A stretch of DNA of 64,000 nucleotides. Origin: Robinsoniella peoriensis (GTDB lineage: Bacteria > Bacillota > Clostridia > Lachnospirales > Lachnospiraceae). Below are positions 7,319 to 16,905 of this stretch, one piece after another (within the stretch, counting starts at the first letter, position 1; each line of letters starts with the position of its first letter). Below the pieces are notes generated by a model. That model was not told the DNA's origin and searched no databases. It was given only the letters and a program-made list of their open reading frames with translations. Location of the stretch: the NCBI RefSeq assembly GCF_000797495.1, contig NZ_JTGN01000006.1:429449-493448 (forward strand), given 5' to 3'. Both the position numbers and the translations under genes were made by a program.

Positions 7319-8659
7319 CTATTTCACATTTTTCAAGTACTTCCCAGTTCTCACCCTATACACAAAGCATATTGACCGGAAAAGCCAGTCGATAGCCATA
7401 GCTGCCCATACTCCCAGGAGCCCCATTTCAAAATGCAGTCCCAGCAGATAACTAAACCCTACCCGAAATATCCACATAGAACCAATGGATACCACCATTG
7501 TATAAGGAGCGTCAAAAGATGCCCTTAGTACATTGGGGAGGGAAAATGCCAGGGGCCAGAGAAGTGCTGCACAAACGCTGTGAAATATAACGATTTGTTT
7601 TGCCATCACAGAAGCTTCCGAGGACACATGATAGATTCCCACAATGGGACCTGCCATGAGAATAATGCCTATATTCAGCAATGCCATGAATAGATAAGCA
7701 TACTTTATCAGTTTAACTGTATAACGCCTGGATTCGTCATAGGCCCCTGCTCCCACAGACTGTCCCACCACGGTAATCAGCGCAGTTCCTACTGCAGATG
7801 CCGGAATAACTGCACAGCCGGCTACTACACCTACAATAGCATTGGCAGCAATCGCCGCGGTGCCAAATCCGGCAATCAGGCTTTGTACCAGAATCTTTCC
7901 AATCTGAAAGATGCAGTTATCAAGCCCGGTAGGAACCCCTATCCGCAAAATATCCTTAATAATTCCAGGTTGAAACCCCAGTCGGAAATGCCTTTCATAA
8001 TGTATGTCTTTCTTCTGGTCATGAAGAATCACCAGCATAATCACAGCTCCTGCCGCCCTGGACAATAAAGTGGAAAATGCAACCCCAAATACACCCATAT
8101 GAAATACAAAAATCAGTATTGCATTTCCGGTTACATTCATGATATTCATCAATATAGAGGTATACATTGCTGTTTTTGAATTCCCCATAGACCGCAGCAA
8201 TGCCGTGCTTGCACTGTATATCCCCAAAAAAGGAAATGACAATGCAGTCAGGTAAAAATAAACTACTGCATTTTCCATTACCGCCTTTTCTACATTTCCA
8301 AAAATGGATGCAAGAATGAATCGATTTCCAATCAGTGATATCACCATGATCAAAGATGCCATACCCGTTATGGCTAACAGCAGCTGATCTGCAGTCTTAC
8401 AGGCTCTTTGCGTATTTTTCTCGCCCAGCCGGTGCGCAGCCACAACTGCACCACCGGTTGACAGGCATACAAAAATATTAATCAATAATATATTGATGGA
8501 ATCTACCAGCGAAACTCCGGATACCGCTGCTTCTCCCACACCGGACACCATAACGGTATCCGCCATTCCTACCGTGACTCCAAGTATCTGTTCCAGAATC
8601 AAAGGAATAATCAATGCTTTCAACTGCCTGTTTGAAAATATTTCTTTTTTATTTCCCAT
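7319..8659 (-). CDS. MATE-family efflux transporter
   Basis: 446 residues with about twelve hydrophobic segments in two homologous halves, starting MGNKKEIFSNRQLKALIIPLI. The segment VGMADTVMVSGVGEAAVSGVSL matches the first MATE signature. Family members export cationic drugs or metabolites against sodium or protons; the substrate here is unknown. The frame extends upstream to 8887, but those 76 residues are encoded by repeats ('B' fragment and 'A' element), so I start at 8659; no strong ribosome site is visible there. It lies between repeat elements and is probably its own transcription unit. Confidence 0.88.
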   Translation of the reverse strand: MGNKKEIFSNRQLKALIIPLILEQILGVTVGMADTVMVSGVGEAAVSGVSLVDSINILLINIFVCLSTGGAVVAAHRLGEKNTQRACKTADQLLLAITGMASLIMVISLIGNRFILASIFGNVEKAVMENAVVYFYLTALSFPFLGIYSASTALLRSMGNSKTAMYTSILMNIMNVTGNAILIFVFHMGVFGVAFSTLLSRAAGAVIMLVILHDQKKDIHYERHFRLGFQPGIIKDILRIGVPTGLDNCIFQIGKILVQSLIAGFGTAAIAANAIVGVVAGCAVIPASAVGTALITVVGQSVGAGAYDESRRYTVKLIKYAYLFMALLNIGIILMAGPIVGIYHVSSEASVMAKQIVIFHSVCAALLWPLAFSLPNVLRASFDAPYTMVVSIGSMWIFRVGFSYLLGLHFEMGLLGVWAAMAIDWLFRSICFVYRVRTGKYLKNVK

Positions 8660-8849
8660 TTTCAATCTCTGTCTTTCTAACGAATTCTTTATTCGTTGTT
8701 GATGATTATGTCTGTGAACTGCATTTGGGTTAAGCTGATTAAGACGCTTTGTAAATGATAGGTAGTGTACAGAAAAATGGGTGCGGGAAACTGGTTTGGG
8801 CTCCGTCAACTGGCGCGGATAGCAGGTGCTATATAGTGGCATATTTACA

Positions 8850-9015
8850 CTAGAGCGTGTTTGAAAATTCATTCCTGCCATCTGCACGCCCCACTTTGCG
8901 GCATATTTGCCCCGAATTCAGGTTACGTAGCCCGCTACGCGCCCTTCATCCGGGACAAATCTCCCACAAACTGTGACGCACAGCTGCCAGAAAGCAATTT
9001 TAAAACACGCTCTAG
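8850..9015. repeat. 'A' element, complete copy (A1)
   Basis: A 166-bp non-coding element bounded by terminal inverted repeats: CTAGAGCGTGTTTGAAAATT at the left and its near-perfect reverse complement at the right (8996-9015). The outer CTAG is itself palindromic. A second full copy lies inverted at 28222-28403, and fragments lie at 478-515 and ~41383-41411. It carries no ORF, so if mobile it needs a transposase in trans (MITE-like). The right edge provides the stop codon of the neighbouring hydrolase gene. Confidence 0.75.
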
Positions 9016-9734
9016 TACCGAAACTCTTCCTTCATTGGCTTAAACCAGGGATTATAATATACACCAAACTGCCGCTTTGCATCCATAATCCTTCTATCGG
9101 CATCTGTAATGACATTTGCCCCAACATGCCCGAAACTAAATCCGTCAAAATGCATTGCAGTGAGCTTATCCAGGCTCTCCATCCAAAGCTTTGCATCAGA
9201 CCCAATCTGTTCACTAAAGCCGCCCCAGATCGTATCCCCTGCAACTAAAAATTGATAACCGGCGCAATCCAAGGCAAAGCAGACGCTTCCTCTTGTATGC
9301 CCTGGTGTATGTACCACTGTCATTGTTATCTGGTTTCCAAAGTTTATCTGCTGACCATCCTTTAGGTACCCATTTACTATACAGGGAGGAAATGGATTGC
9401 CATAAAGCAATTCACCTGTGGTCAGGATCGGATCGCCCGTTTCCACCTGCCAGGCATCTGCTTCATGAATCATCACCCTGCATTTATATTTTTGCTGAAA
9501 TAACGCTGCCGCTCCAACATGATCGTAATGCCCGTGGGTTCCATAAATATACCGGATATCATCAGGCGCAAATCCCAGTAATCTGATATTCTCTGTAATC
9601 CTGAAAAAGCCATCCGGCGTGCCACAGTCCAACAGGTAAAGTCCCGCATCCCCCTCGATCAGATATGCTGTGGCATCAAAGGAATGGGACAGAGATACAC
9701 CTGCCACCATGTAAAGATGATTCATTAGTTTCAT
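9012..9734 (-). CDS. Metallo-beta-lactamase-fold hydrolase
   Basis: 240 residues. The zinc-binding motif HGHYDHVG is near residues 67-74, with further ligands in HTPGHTRGS and GDTIWGG and a late His in SFGHVG. This is the glyoxalase-II-like MBL superfamily, so a hydrolase of a thioester, phosphoester or lactone is likely, substrate unknown. I use the ATG at 9734, preceded by GAAGGGG; the longer frame to 9764 lacks a site. The stop TAG at 9012-9014 lies inside the end of the 'A' element. Confidence 0.85.
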   Translation of the reverse strand: MKLMNHLYMVAGVSLSHSFDATAYLIEGDAGLYLLDCGTPDGFFRITENIRLLGFAPDDIRYIYGTHGHYDHVGAAALFQQKYKCRVMIHEADAWQVETGDPILTTGELLYGNPFPPCIVNGYLKDGQQINFGNQITMTVVHTPGHTRGSVCFALDCAGYQFLVAGDTIWGGFSEQIGSDAKLWMESLDKLTAMHFDGFSFGHVGANVITDADRRIMDAKRQFGVYYNPWFKPMKEEFRY

Positions 9735-9747
9735 AGTTCCCCTTCTT

Positions 9748-9912
9748 TTGCATAAATGTAACAAATATGCCGCTTCTTTTGATGATGATCAGATTTTCCA
9801 AGCTTTTGATCCTACGATTACTTCCATTTTCATGGTTCAGGATTTTTCAGAAATTGCCATGTATGCCGCTGATTTATTATTGCGCCGTAACTTCGGCGTA
9901 TTTCCTTACTGA
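9748..9912 (+). pseudogene. Remnant of a LacI-family regulator C-terminus
   Basis: On the plus strand an open frame ending at TGA 9910-9912 reads SFDDDQIFQAFDPTITSI, then a stretch ending AMYAADLLLRRN. This resembles the C-terminal effector-domain end of LacI regulators (SFDD..., P.ITTI..., AAELLL). Only ~50 residues remain, between two minus-strand genes, and its end overlaps the stop of the sucrose phosphorylase gene. I take it as the relic of a deleted regulator. The similarity is judged by eye. Confidence 0.45.
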
Positions 9913-11339
9913 CTCACATAATTATAATTGCTATCATCGCAAATAATACAAAATTTCATTGTCTTCAAATCTGCATCCAGCACCGCTCTGCATCCATTAC
10001 TTTCCCTTATTATCCTAAGTTTATCATCTGCCGTTTCTTCAGCACAAAAAATATCATCAAATGCCCTGTATTCATTCCGGATCCGCATAAGCCTGCACAG
10101 TTCTTTTACCACCGGCTTTTGCACCTCCTGCTTGACTTCCGCAACTGTATAGTTATGTCTGCTGATATCTCTTGGGAAGTCTGTCTTTTTCATTAATTCA
10201 TAATCATTTTCTCCCGCCAGAAGCCCCATATAATATACTTGCGGGATACCAGGCGCGAAAAACTGGATGGCTCTAGCCAGAAGATAAGCATTATCTTTAC
10301 ATTCCAGTGCCGAATAGTAAGTACAGTTGATCTGATATACCACCGGTTTCTCATTTGCTTTTGCAGAAAAATCCATTTTAAAATTTGCACCGCACTTTTC
10401 TGTTACCTTTATTACATGTTCCAGCTCTTCACTGCTCAGTAAATCTTCCACATCCACTGTTCCGATTCCATCATGAGTATCCAGCGTAGTGTATTGATTA
10501 CGCGGGCAGATTTCAAACCAATGTTTTAACCTTTTGACACTGCCTGTATATAGTGTATGCAGCACCAGCACCGGCAGGGCAAAATCATATACCGCATATC
10601 CTTTATCCGCGATTTTCATCTGTACTTTATAATGGTCGTGAATTTCAGGAAGCATCGGAATATGCTTTTCATCCAGAATCTTTTGTACCCGTTCCATAAG
10701 TTCCCACATCTCAGGCTCTATAAAAAAGCAGGAAGTCTGATATTTCTTTGTAGCAAAGGCAAATGCATCCAAACGAATCAACGCACCACCGTTATCCATT
10801 AAAAACCGGAGGGAACGCTCTATAAACTCCCAGGTAATTGATGATTCCATATTTAAATCCATCTGTTCTTCGCTGAAAGTACACCAGATATTTTCATGCG
10901 TACCATCCCGAAAAGTGATATCCTCACAGGGTGCATGGTTTTTCCTCTTATTAAGCATTGCTACGTCTGCCGTAGAAGGCTCTCCTTCCGGCCAAAATTC
11001 TTTAAAGCGGATAAACATATCTTTATATTCTGACTTATCATGTTTTTCTATAAAATCCTGAAACTGGGCAGATTGTCTGGAAAGATGATTAATCATAAAA
11101 TCAAACATTAACTCATAATTTTCAGACAACGCATGAATATCGTCCCAATTGCCAAATGCCGGTTCCACTTCTTCATAGGTAGTAGGCGCGAATCCTCTGT
11201 CTCCGGTAGATGGGAAAAACGGAAGAATATGAATCGCGCCTATTTCCTGCGAAAAATACAAATCCAGCATTTCTTTTAACTCTTTTAAGTTCTTACCAAA
11301 GCTGTCAGCATAGGTAATCAGCATTATTTTATTATTCAT
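9906..11339 (-). CDS. Sucrose phosphorylase-type enzyme (GH13_18)
   Basis: 477-residue (beta/alpha)8 enzyme of the sucrose phosphorylase subfamily. Visible are FPSTGDRGFAPTTYEEV near the N-terminus, the nucleophile region LIRLDAFAFATKK, the acid/base glutamate in LPEIHDHY and the transition-state aspartate in TLDTHDGIG. Family reaction: phosphorolysis of sucrose or another alpha-glucoside to glucose 1-phosphate. The neighbouring glycan genes leave open other GH13_18 specificities such as sucrose-6-phosphate or glucosylglycerate. The ATG at 11339 sits at the end of a C-type cassette; the frame is open further upstream only through the repeat. Confidence 0.82.
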   Translation of the reverse strand: MNNKIMLITYADSFGKNLKELKEMLDLYFSQEIGAIHILPFFPSTGDRGFAPTTYEEVEPAFGNWDDIHALSENYELMFDFMINHLSRQSAQFQDFIEKHDKSEYKDMFIRFKEFWPEGEPSTADVAMLNKRKNHAPCEDITFRDGTHENIWCTFSEEQMDLNMESSITWEFIERSLRFLMDNGGALIRLDAFAFATKKYQTSCFFIEPEMWELMERVQKILDEKHIPMLPEIHDHYKVQMKIADKGYAVYDFALPVLVLHTLYTGSVKRLKHWFEICPRNQYTTLDTHDGIGTVDVEDLLSSEELEHVIKVTEKCGANFKMDFSAKANEKPVVYQINCTYYSALECKDNAYLLARAIQFFAPGIPQVYYMGLLAGENDYELMKKTDFPRDISRHNYTVAEVKQEVQKPVVKELCRLMRIRNEYRAFDDIFCAEETADDKLRIIRESNGCRAVLDADLKTMKFCIICDDSNYNYVSQ

Positions 11340-11456
11340 TTTTATACCCGTTGCATATTGCTGGCTTGCCTGCAATACTTCCACAATATAGCGTGTTTGA
11401 AAGAATCAATACCGTGGCTTCCTTTCCATTCATAATTTTTTCAACCTTATTTCCCT
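11340..11456 (-). repeat. 5' cassette repeat, copy C2
   Basis: Second copy of the ~120-bp cassette found at 336-455. The hairpin at 11357-11376 has arms ATTGCTGG and CCTGCAAT with one T-T mismatch. As at cysD, the hairpin is followed by GGGTATAAA and the start codon. The middle part contains GCGTGTTTGAAAG, which resembles an 'A' element end. Confidence 0.7.
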
Positions 11457-12047
11457 TCACTCCGGAATGCTCTGGGGTTCCCCCAGAATCTTAGACATAA
11501 TGATTGTTTTGGATATGCTTTCCAAAACCTCCATTTTATTGTAGGCCTCTATCAGATCTTTCCCATACGTTAACGCACCATGATTTTTAAGCAAAATTGC
11601 ATTGGAAACAGATACATGGGGTTCTATCGCATCTGCCAGCGCACGTGTCCCTGGCGTTGCATACTCTGCAAGCGCAATATCCGGCAGCATCATTCTGGTT
11701 TCAATCAGATAATTGTCCGGAATATTTATTCCTGCCAGTGCAAATGCTGTTGCGCAGACCGGATGAGTATGAATCACAGCATTTACATCCGGTCTCATCT
11801 GATAGATCAATTGATGCATCGGATATTCTTTTGAGGCTCGCCCGTTTCCTTCCAGGGTATTGCCCAAAAGATCCAGCACCATGATATATTCCGGCAGTAA
11901 CAGACCTTTATTCATTCCCGAAGGTGTCAGTAAAATATGATCTTTAGACACCTTCATACTGATATTGCCATCACATGCAGTTACTAATTGCCGCTCATAA
12001 AGCATACGGCAGATATTCACCAATGCTTGTTTTTCATCTATATACAC
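11457..12047 (-). CDS. Class II aldolase / AraD-like protein
   Basis: 196-residue cytosolic member of the class II aldolase/adducin family (fuculose-phosphate aldolase, ribulose-5-phosphate epimerase and 3-oxo-tetronate-4-phosphate decarboxylase group). Metal-binding histidines are in VIHTHPVCATAFA (His residues near 93-95) and LLKNHGALTYG (near 154). A catalytic acid lies in SKEYPMHQLIY. It starts at GTG 12047 with AGGAGG six bases upstream. A DUF1537-family kinase occurs in the same locus; in the known OtnK/OtnC and related pathways these two families act in succession on acid sugars, so a similar link is possible. Confidence 0.82.
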   Translation of the reverse strand: MYIDEKQALVNICRMLYERQLVTACDGNISMKVSKDHILLTPSGMNKGLLLPEYIMVLDLLGNTLEGNGRASKEYPMHQLIYQMRPDVNAVIHTHPVCATAFALAGINIPDNYLIETRMMLPDIALAEYATPGTRALADAIEPHVSVSNAILLKNHGALTYGKDLIEAYNKMEVLESISKTIIMSKILGEPQSIPE

Positions 12048-12114
12048 AAAATCCCTCCTCTTTCAATAGAACCTATAATGCTTATGGTCTGATCTGGATT
12101 TCCCAGCTGACACG

Positions 12115-14193
12115 TTATAGCGCATCTTTTGTTTCAATCATCAAAATCACGGTTCCCACTTCCTGCATACAATCAATCTGATACATATATCCCTGGTGAT
12201 CCAGCTGGTTTGTTTGATCTTTTCCATTGACTAATACCCTGCATATATTCTTTTCGGAATAAAATGCTGCCTTTCCGCCCTGTCTCAAAACTGCCATTGT
12301 CATATGGGTGTCGTGTTTTACCTCCATTATGGAATGAAAACTAATATATTTATCAAGCAGGCCAAAGAAGATGATATCCTCCTGATAAGGCAGAATCAAA
12401 AAAAATGCAGTCCCTTCTGACTCCACAGTTATTTCTAACTTCTCTTCTCTGTCGATAACCATCGTTTCTTGTCTGAAGTAATCATATACCAGGAACTGAT
12501 CTCCTTTCAGATCATAAATATCTGCCGGAGAAATGGTGCTTTTCTGGCATCCCGGGCTGATATTAAATGCAGCAATCACCCCCGCCTTACGATTTTCTCC
12601 GCATCCTCCGACATTGGTAAGTTTACACAACCCCTCTTTTTGCGGGTCTGTAAAAATACAATCCGGAGATGGCTTGGCTCCCCGGTCCATTTTCAATATT
12701 CTTCCATCCCGATAAACAAGTGGCCGCACTGCTTCGCCATCCGTTTCCCCAATCCGGTCGCTGAAATATACAGGGCCTCCGCTGATCGCTCTTAATAAAC
12801 CATGCTTCCCGGCATCTTTATGTGAAGTCCAGAACATATCCCAATCCAGATAATATAATTCATCATGGTACAGAGCATTGTATGCATTTTGCAGAAGATG
12901 TTCTTTGAATCCATCCTCATGATCCGGGACAAAATCATCGCTGTTTCGTGAAATCGCAGATCCCTGGCGTCCTAAGATATTCTCCATAGCCATACCCATA
13001 CAATTAATAAGTCTGCCTCCCATATAAGCAGCGGCAGCACCTTCCAGTGCCATATGAGTTTGTGCTGCAGCCAATGGAACAGGCCGGTCATTCTCATAAT
13101 AATTTTTCACAGCACTTTGGCCGTCTACTTTTACAAAATCTATCCCGTCCCTGCGAAGCTGTTCATACCAGTCCCTGAAAAAGCCATATCCCCGCTCCGC
13201 TTCCGGATAAGGCAGCAGCTTTCCATTGGTGGTAGAAAACAGATTATCCTTTTCTTCCTCAGCCAGAGGGCTGCCCGGCTCAATGCCGCCCCAGTAACCG
13301 CCAAAAGCATGCCAGACCCCAAACCATTTAATATCAGTATTACGTTTAATCTCAGCCGTCATTTCTAAAAATCCCCGGGGGAATTTTTCTGTCTCCGGAG
13401 CCATACTGTAGAGCCGCTGGTCATGCACCGACAACCATCCGTCATCCATAAGCATCCATCTTACCGGAACATTTTTTTCTTTTAACTCTTTTGCCTTTTC
13501 CTGCACTTTTTCTTCTGTAATATCGGTGTAAAAAGCATCCCAGCTGCACCACCCTAGATACTGGAACATATCCGGATAATTCTTTTTTTCTTTTCCTGGT
13601 ATTCCTTTTAATTTAACTGCTTCATCAAATGCGCTATTTACCGCAGAATACAGCTCTTTTCCCGTTGTCATTAAAAATACGGGTTCACACAGCTGATTCA
13701 TTCCGGCCATATAGGAGGTCATCGTCAGTGAAAGAATGCCCTTCTTTTCTCCCTTTGCGTAAGCTTTGAATTGATTTCCGGATAAAGGGAGAAGATAACC
13801 TGCTCCGTCATCATATTCCATAAAAACGGATTGTGTTCTGTCCGGGATTTTTCCAAGATCATCTGTAAATTCCGGTCTGGTCCACCAATCACGATGCAGA
13901 TACATGGCTGTAACCGCCCTGGGTTTTTGTGCTAATTCTATTTCCAATGTAACAGGCTCTATAAGCTCCAGATTATCATTTTCCCGAAACGGCTGATTCC
14001 CTAATTTCAGGCTCAGAAAACCCGCTAAGATTTCTCCGTGTTTTCTGATAGTTATTTCTGCCCTTCCCTTATCTTCTTCAAATAAATAGATCTGTTCTCC
14101 ATCCCGCTCGCTCTTACCGGAACACTCCCACACATGTTCCCCGGATTTCTGACATCTGATTTTTAAAAGTATCTTTATTATGTCCTGTTTCAT
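12115..14193 (-). CDS. Sip1-related / raffinose-synthase-like GH36 glycosidase
   Basis: 692 residues. The central barrel carries YLGWCSWDAFYTDITEEKV, RWMLMDDGW, the catalytic-aspartate region GIDFVKVDGQS and NSDDFVPDHEDG, all typical of the Sip1/raffinose synthase branch of GH36. In bacteria such proteins are probable alpha-galactosidases or related alpha-glycosidases; the exact substrate cannot be read. Its ATG overlaps the TGA of the GH2 gene (ATGA), so the two are coupled. There is no signal peptide, so it acts on imported oligosaccharides. Confidence 0.8.
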   Translation of the reverse strand: MKQDIIKILLKIRCQKSGEHVWECSGKSERDGEQIYLFEEDKGRAEITIRKHGEILAGFLSLKLGNQPFRENDNLELIEPVTLEIELAQKPRAVTAMYLHRDWWTRPEFTDDLGKIPDRTQSVFMEYDDGAGYLLPLSGNQFKAYAKGEKKGILSLTMTSYMAGMNQLCEPVFLMTTGKELYSAVNSAFDEAVKLKGIPGKEKKNYPDMFQYLGWCSWDAFYTDITEEKVQEKAKELKEKNVPVRWMLMDDGWLSVHDQRLYSMAPETEKFPRGFLEMTAEIKRNTDIKWFGVWHAFGGYWGGIEPGSPLAEEEKDNLFSTTNGKLLPYPEAERGYGFFRDWYEQLRRDGIDFVKVDGQSAVKNYYENDRPVPLAAAQTHMALEGAAAAYMGGRLINCMGMAMENILGRQGSAISRNSDDFVPDHEDGFKEHLLQNAYNALYHDELYYLDWDMFWTSHKDAGKHGLLRAISGGPVYFSDRIGETDGEAVRPLVYRDGRILKMDRGAKPSPDCIFTDPQKEGLCKLTNVGGCGENRKAGVIAAFNISPGCQKSTISPADIYDLKGDQFLVYDYFRQETMVIDREEKLEITVESEGTAFFLILPYQEDIIFFGLLDKYISFHSIMEVKHDTHMTMAVLRQGGKAAFYSEKNICRVLVNGKDQTNQLDHQGYMYQIDCMQEVGTVILMIETKDAL

Positions 14194-16892
14194 TTTCCAC
14201 ACCTTTCCAACACGCTCTGCAGCACCGTCACTCTTATATCCCAGTTCTTTCCACCATCCGTATCCTTCAGGTTTTCCACCTCCAAAAAGGTTCCGGCAAA
14301 TTTGGGAATCAATAAATACTGCATTTTTATTTCTTCCCCCGGAAACAGCAGAACATAATTATCTGTTCCTAAAAGGTAATAGTCATCTCTTACCAATTCA
14401 ATTCCAACCTCTGCTGCTGCTTCTTTTCCGGTATTTTTTAATACGAGTGTTTTTTCCAATCTGCCATTTCGAAGCTTTTTCGTTTCAGAATGCCGGACTT
14501 CCACTTTTCCCGCACCTCCCCGAAGAGGCTTTAATATCTCTTTCTCCAGGCTGCTAAATATATAAGTGTTTTCTGATAAGAACCTGCTGCCGTTTCTCAG
14601 CCTGACGGTTACAAAGAAGATACCCTGCTCTTTCGGTGCATGAAAAACTGCTTTCCCTAAGACAGAAGAACCGTTTTTCAGAATATTTCCGGTCAAAGCG
14701 AACCTTGAAATCAATTCACCGGAGATTACCCGTACCAGCACTTCTGCCTCGGCCAGAAATCCTTCGCCGGAATTGGACACCACGATATCTTCTTTGATTT
14801 CTTCGTTAGGAGCATAGTTTAATTTCCGATACGTCATAGTAATATGTTGTCTTTCATATGCCCGTTTAACCTGATAATACGCCGATTTCGTTTCCCCGTA
14901 ATAGTCAATCAGATTTGTGCATGAGGCATTGGGCCAAGGCTCATTTAACTGCCAGATAATCGTACCGCTGTTTTGAAACGCACGCCTTCTGTCCGCTTCA
15001 ATCATAAAGCGAAGTCCTTCAGACTGCATAAACTGGCTGCATTTCGTAAACAGCATCAGGTTCTCCTTTGTTTTTGCTATCTCTCCGAACATCTCCACAT
15101 CACGCAGATAAGTTCCCCACCACTCACCGTGGTGCTGCCAGTTCAGATCCCCGGACATAAGCGTGGGTTTCCCAGACTCTTCGGGCAGGAACTTTTCCAG
15201 GCTTTTCACGCTGCTGGTACCATCCATGCCGAATTCACTGTGAAACAAATTATCAGACTGTCCGTATAACTCATAGTGTTCCGGATTTCCTTCATATCTC
15301 CAGTTTCCATGTACGTCATGGCTGACGCCTTTTTCTCTGGTTATAAATTCCCGGGGTCCGGACGCAGACGTGGGCAGAAACAGACGGGTACCGTCATAAG
15401 TATCTACAATGGATTTTAACAGCGCTATATTTTTATTAGCAGCAGAAACTGGTCTGTCTGCCTCTTCCATCAGCTCATTTCCGCCGCTGTATACCATAAG
15501 TGCGGTATGATTGCGTTTCTCCAGTACCGCAGCTTTTGCATTTGCTTCCAACAGCTGCAAAAAAGCTGCTTCCTCGCAGGGCTTATTGTCAATCCCGGAA
15601 CTGGACTGGATAAATTCCTGCCAGATCAGAATGCCGTTTTCGTCACAGAGATCGTAGAATATTTCCTTTTCTATCAGACCTCCTCCCCACACACGAACCA
15701 TATTTATTCCCGCATTTACCATGGCTGTAATCAAATACGCGTATTGCTCTCTGGTTACATTGCCGTAAATATGATCCAGGGGGGTAATATTGACGCCTTT
15801 CACAAATGTTTTCTTACCGTTCACAACAAATGTATAGGGCAATGCACCGGCATGTTCTCTTTCATTATGTGCATATGTAAAGGAGCGGATTCCCACGTGT
15901 TTTGTACAGGTATATAATTGGTTTTCACCCTCATGGACACTGCATGTAACCGGATAAAGGGGCTGTTCTCCCTCACCGTTAGGATACCATAACTGAGGGT
16001 TTATAACTACAATTGGCTTATCAAAACTTCCATCTGCATTCAGACTGACTTCTTCTATTCTTAACGGCGGATCTTCCTCCATCACTTCCGTCAAAACATC
16101 TGCGGACACACTATCCTCATCCAGCATTTCATGTTCCCGTATCCATCTTACATCACTGCTGCTTTTATCTCCTGGCGATCCTATACAGACTTTCACAGAG
16201 AGCCTCTGTGCTTCTTCTCTATTCCTACTGGTACAGACTTTTCCCGATACCCGGATCATTCCCAGATCATCTTCCATATCGGTACGGATAAACAAATCCT
16301 CTATTTGCGCTTCTTCCACAATATCCAGAACCACATCCTGCCAGAAACCGATATTAACCAGATGTGTGGAAAAATCCCATTTATAATTAAACCGGCTTTT
16401 CTGGGTGGATGTGGCTGAGGTATATCCGATCTGGCCCATCTCAGAAGGTATTCCTTTGAATATTACTACCAGTTTATTATGTTCCTTTATTTTGCCCGTA
16501 AGATCAATGCGCTTGTGTTCATACATTCCTTTGTGGGTACCCAGCAGTTCATCATTGAAATAGATCATTGCTTCATAATCCATACCTTTAAACACCAGGA
16601 ATACCCGTTCTGAAGTAAGGTCTTCACAGCCAGACTGTCCGTCAAAATCCGTGCGGTACATCCACCAGCGGTTCTCCACCCACTCACAATTCAGGCTGTT
16701 TCTCGCATAGTAAGGGTTCTGAATATATCCTGCTTTCCACAAGTCATAATGTACACCTCCCGGAACTTTTGCATCTATCCATGGTGTAACACCATGCAGC
16801 GTCTGACCAGTTTCCATGCTTTTTTCTTTGATCGGCACATATGGCCAATACCCTTTTACCTGCCAGTTAAGATTTGATAATGAAATCTCCAT
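14190..16892 (-). CDS. GH2 beta-mannosidase
   Basis: 900-residue cytosolic GH2 protein starting with a sugar-binding jelly-roll (residues 1-200: VPGGVHYDLWKAGYIQNPYYARN, NRWWMYRT), an Ig-like domain, then the catalytic barrel. The acid/base glutamate is in VYSGGNELMEE and the nucleophile in NLFHSEFGMDGT; VRVWGGGLIEKEIFYDLCDENGILIWQEF is the beta-mannosidase family block. Predicted reaction: release of terminal beta-mannose, such as the core Man-beta-GlcNAc of N-glycans or manno-oligosaccharides. The site GAGGAGG precedes the ATG. It lies 13 bp after the UroD-family gene. Confidence 0.88.
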   Translation of the reverse strand: MEISLSNLNWQVKGYWPYVPIKEKSMETGQTLHGVTPWIDAKVPGGVHYDLWKAGYIQNPYYARNSLNCEWVENRWWMYRTDFDGQSGCEDLTSERVFLVFKGMDYEAMIYFNDELLGTHKGMYEHKRIDLTGKIKEHNKLVVIFKGIPSEMGQIGYTSATSTQKSRFNYKWDFSTHLVNIGFWQDVVLDIVEEAQIEDLFIRTDMEDDLGMIRVSGKVCTSRNREEAQRLSVKVCIGSPGDKSSSDVRWIREHEMLDEDSVSADVLTEVMEEDPPLRIEEVSLNADGSFDKPIVVINPQLWYPNGEGEQPLYPVTCSVHEGENQLYTCTKHVGIRSFTYAHNEREHAGALPYTFVVNGKKTFVKGVNITPLDHIYGNVTREQYAYLITAMVNAGINMVRVWGGGLIEKEIFYDLCDENGILIWQEFIQSSSGIDNKPCEEAAFLQLLEANAKAAVLEKRNHTALMVYSGGNELMEEADRPVSAANKNIALLKSIVDTYDGTRLFLPTSASGPREFITREKGVSHDVHGNWRYEGNPEHYELYGQSDNLFHSEFGMDGTSSVKSLEKFLPEESGKPTLMSGDLNWQHHGEWWGTYLRDVEMFGEIAKTKENLMLFTKCSQFMQSEGLRFMIEADRRRAFQNSGTIIWQLNEPWPNASCTNLIDYYGETKSAYYQVKRAYERQHITMTYRKLNYAPNEEIKEDIVVSNSGEGFLAEAEVLVRVISGELISRFALTGNILKNGSSVLGKAVFHAPKEQGIFFVTVRLRNGSRFLSENTYIFSSLEKEILKPLRGGAGKVEVRHSETKKLRNGRLEKTLVLKNTGKEAAAEVGIELVRDDYYLLGTDNYVLLFPGEEIKMQYLLIPKFAGTFLEVENLKDTDGGKNWDIRVTVLQSVLERCGK

Positions 16893-16905
16893 CTGACTCC
16901 TCCTC

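Noticed and set aside
8660..8887. Upstream extension of the MATE reading frame
   Set aside because: It is encoded by repeat elements and does not look like a MATE N-terminus.
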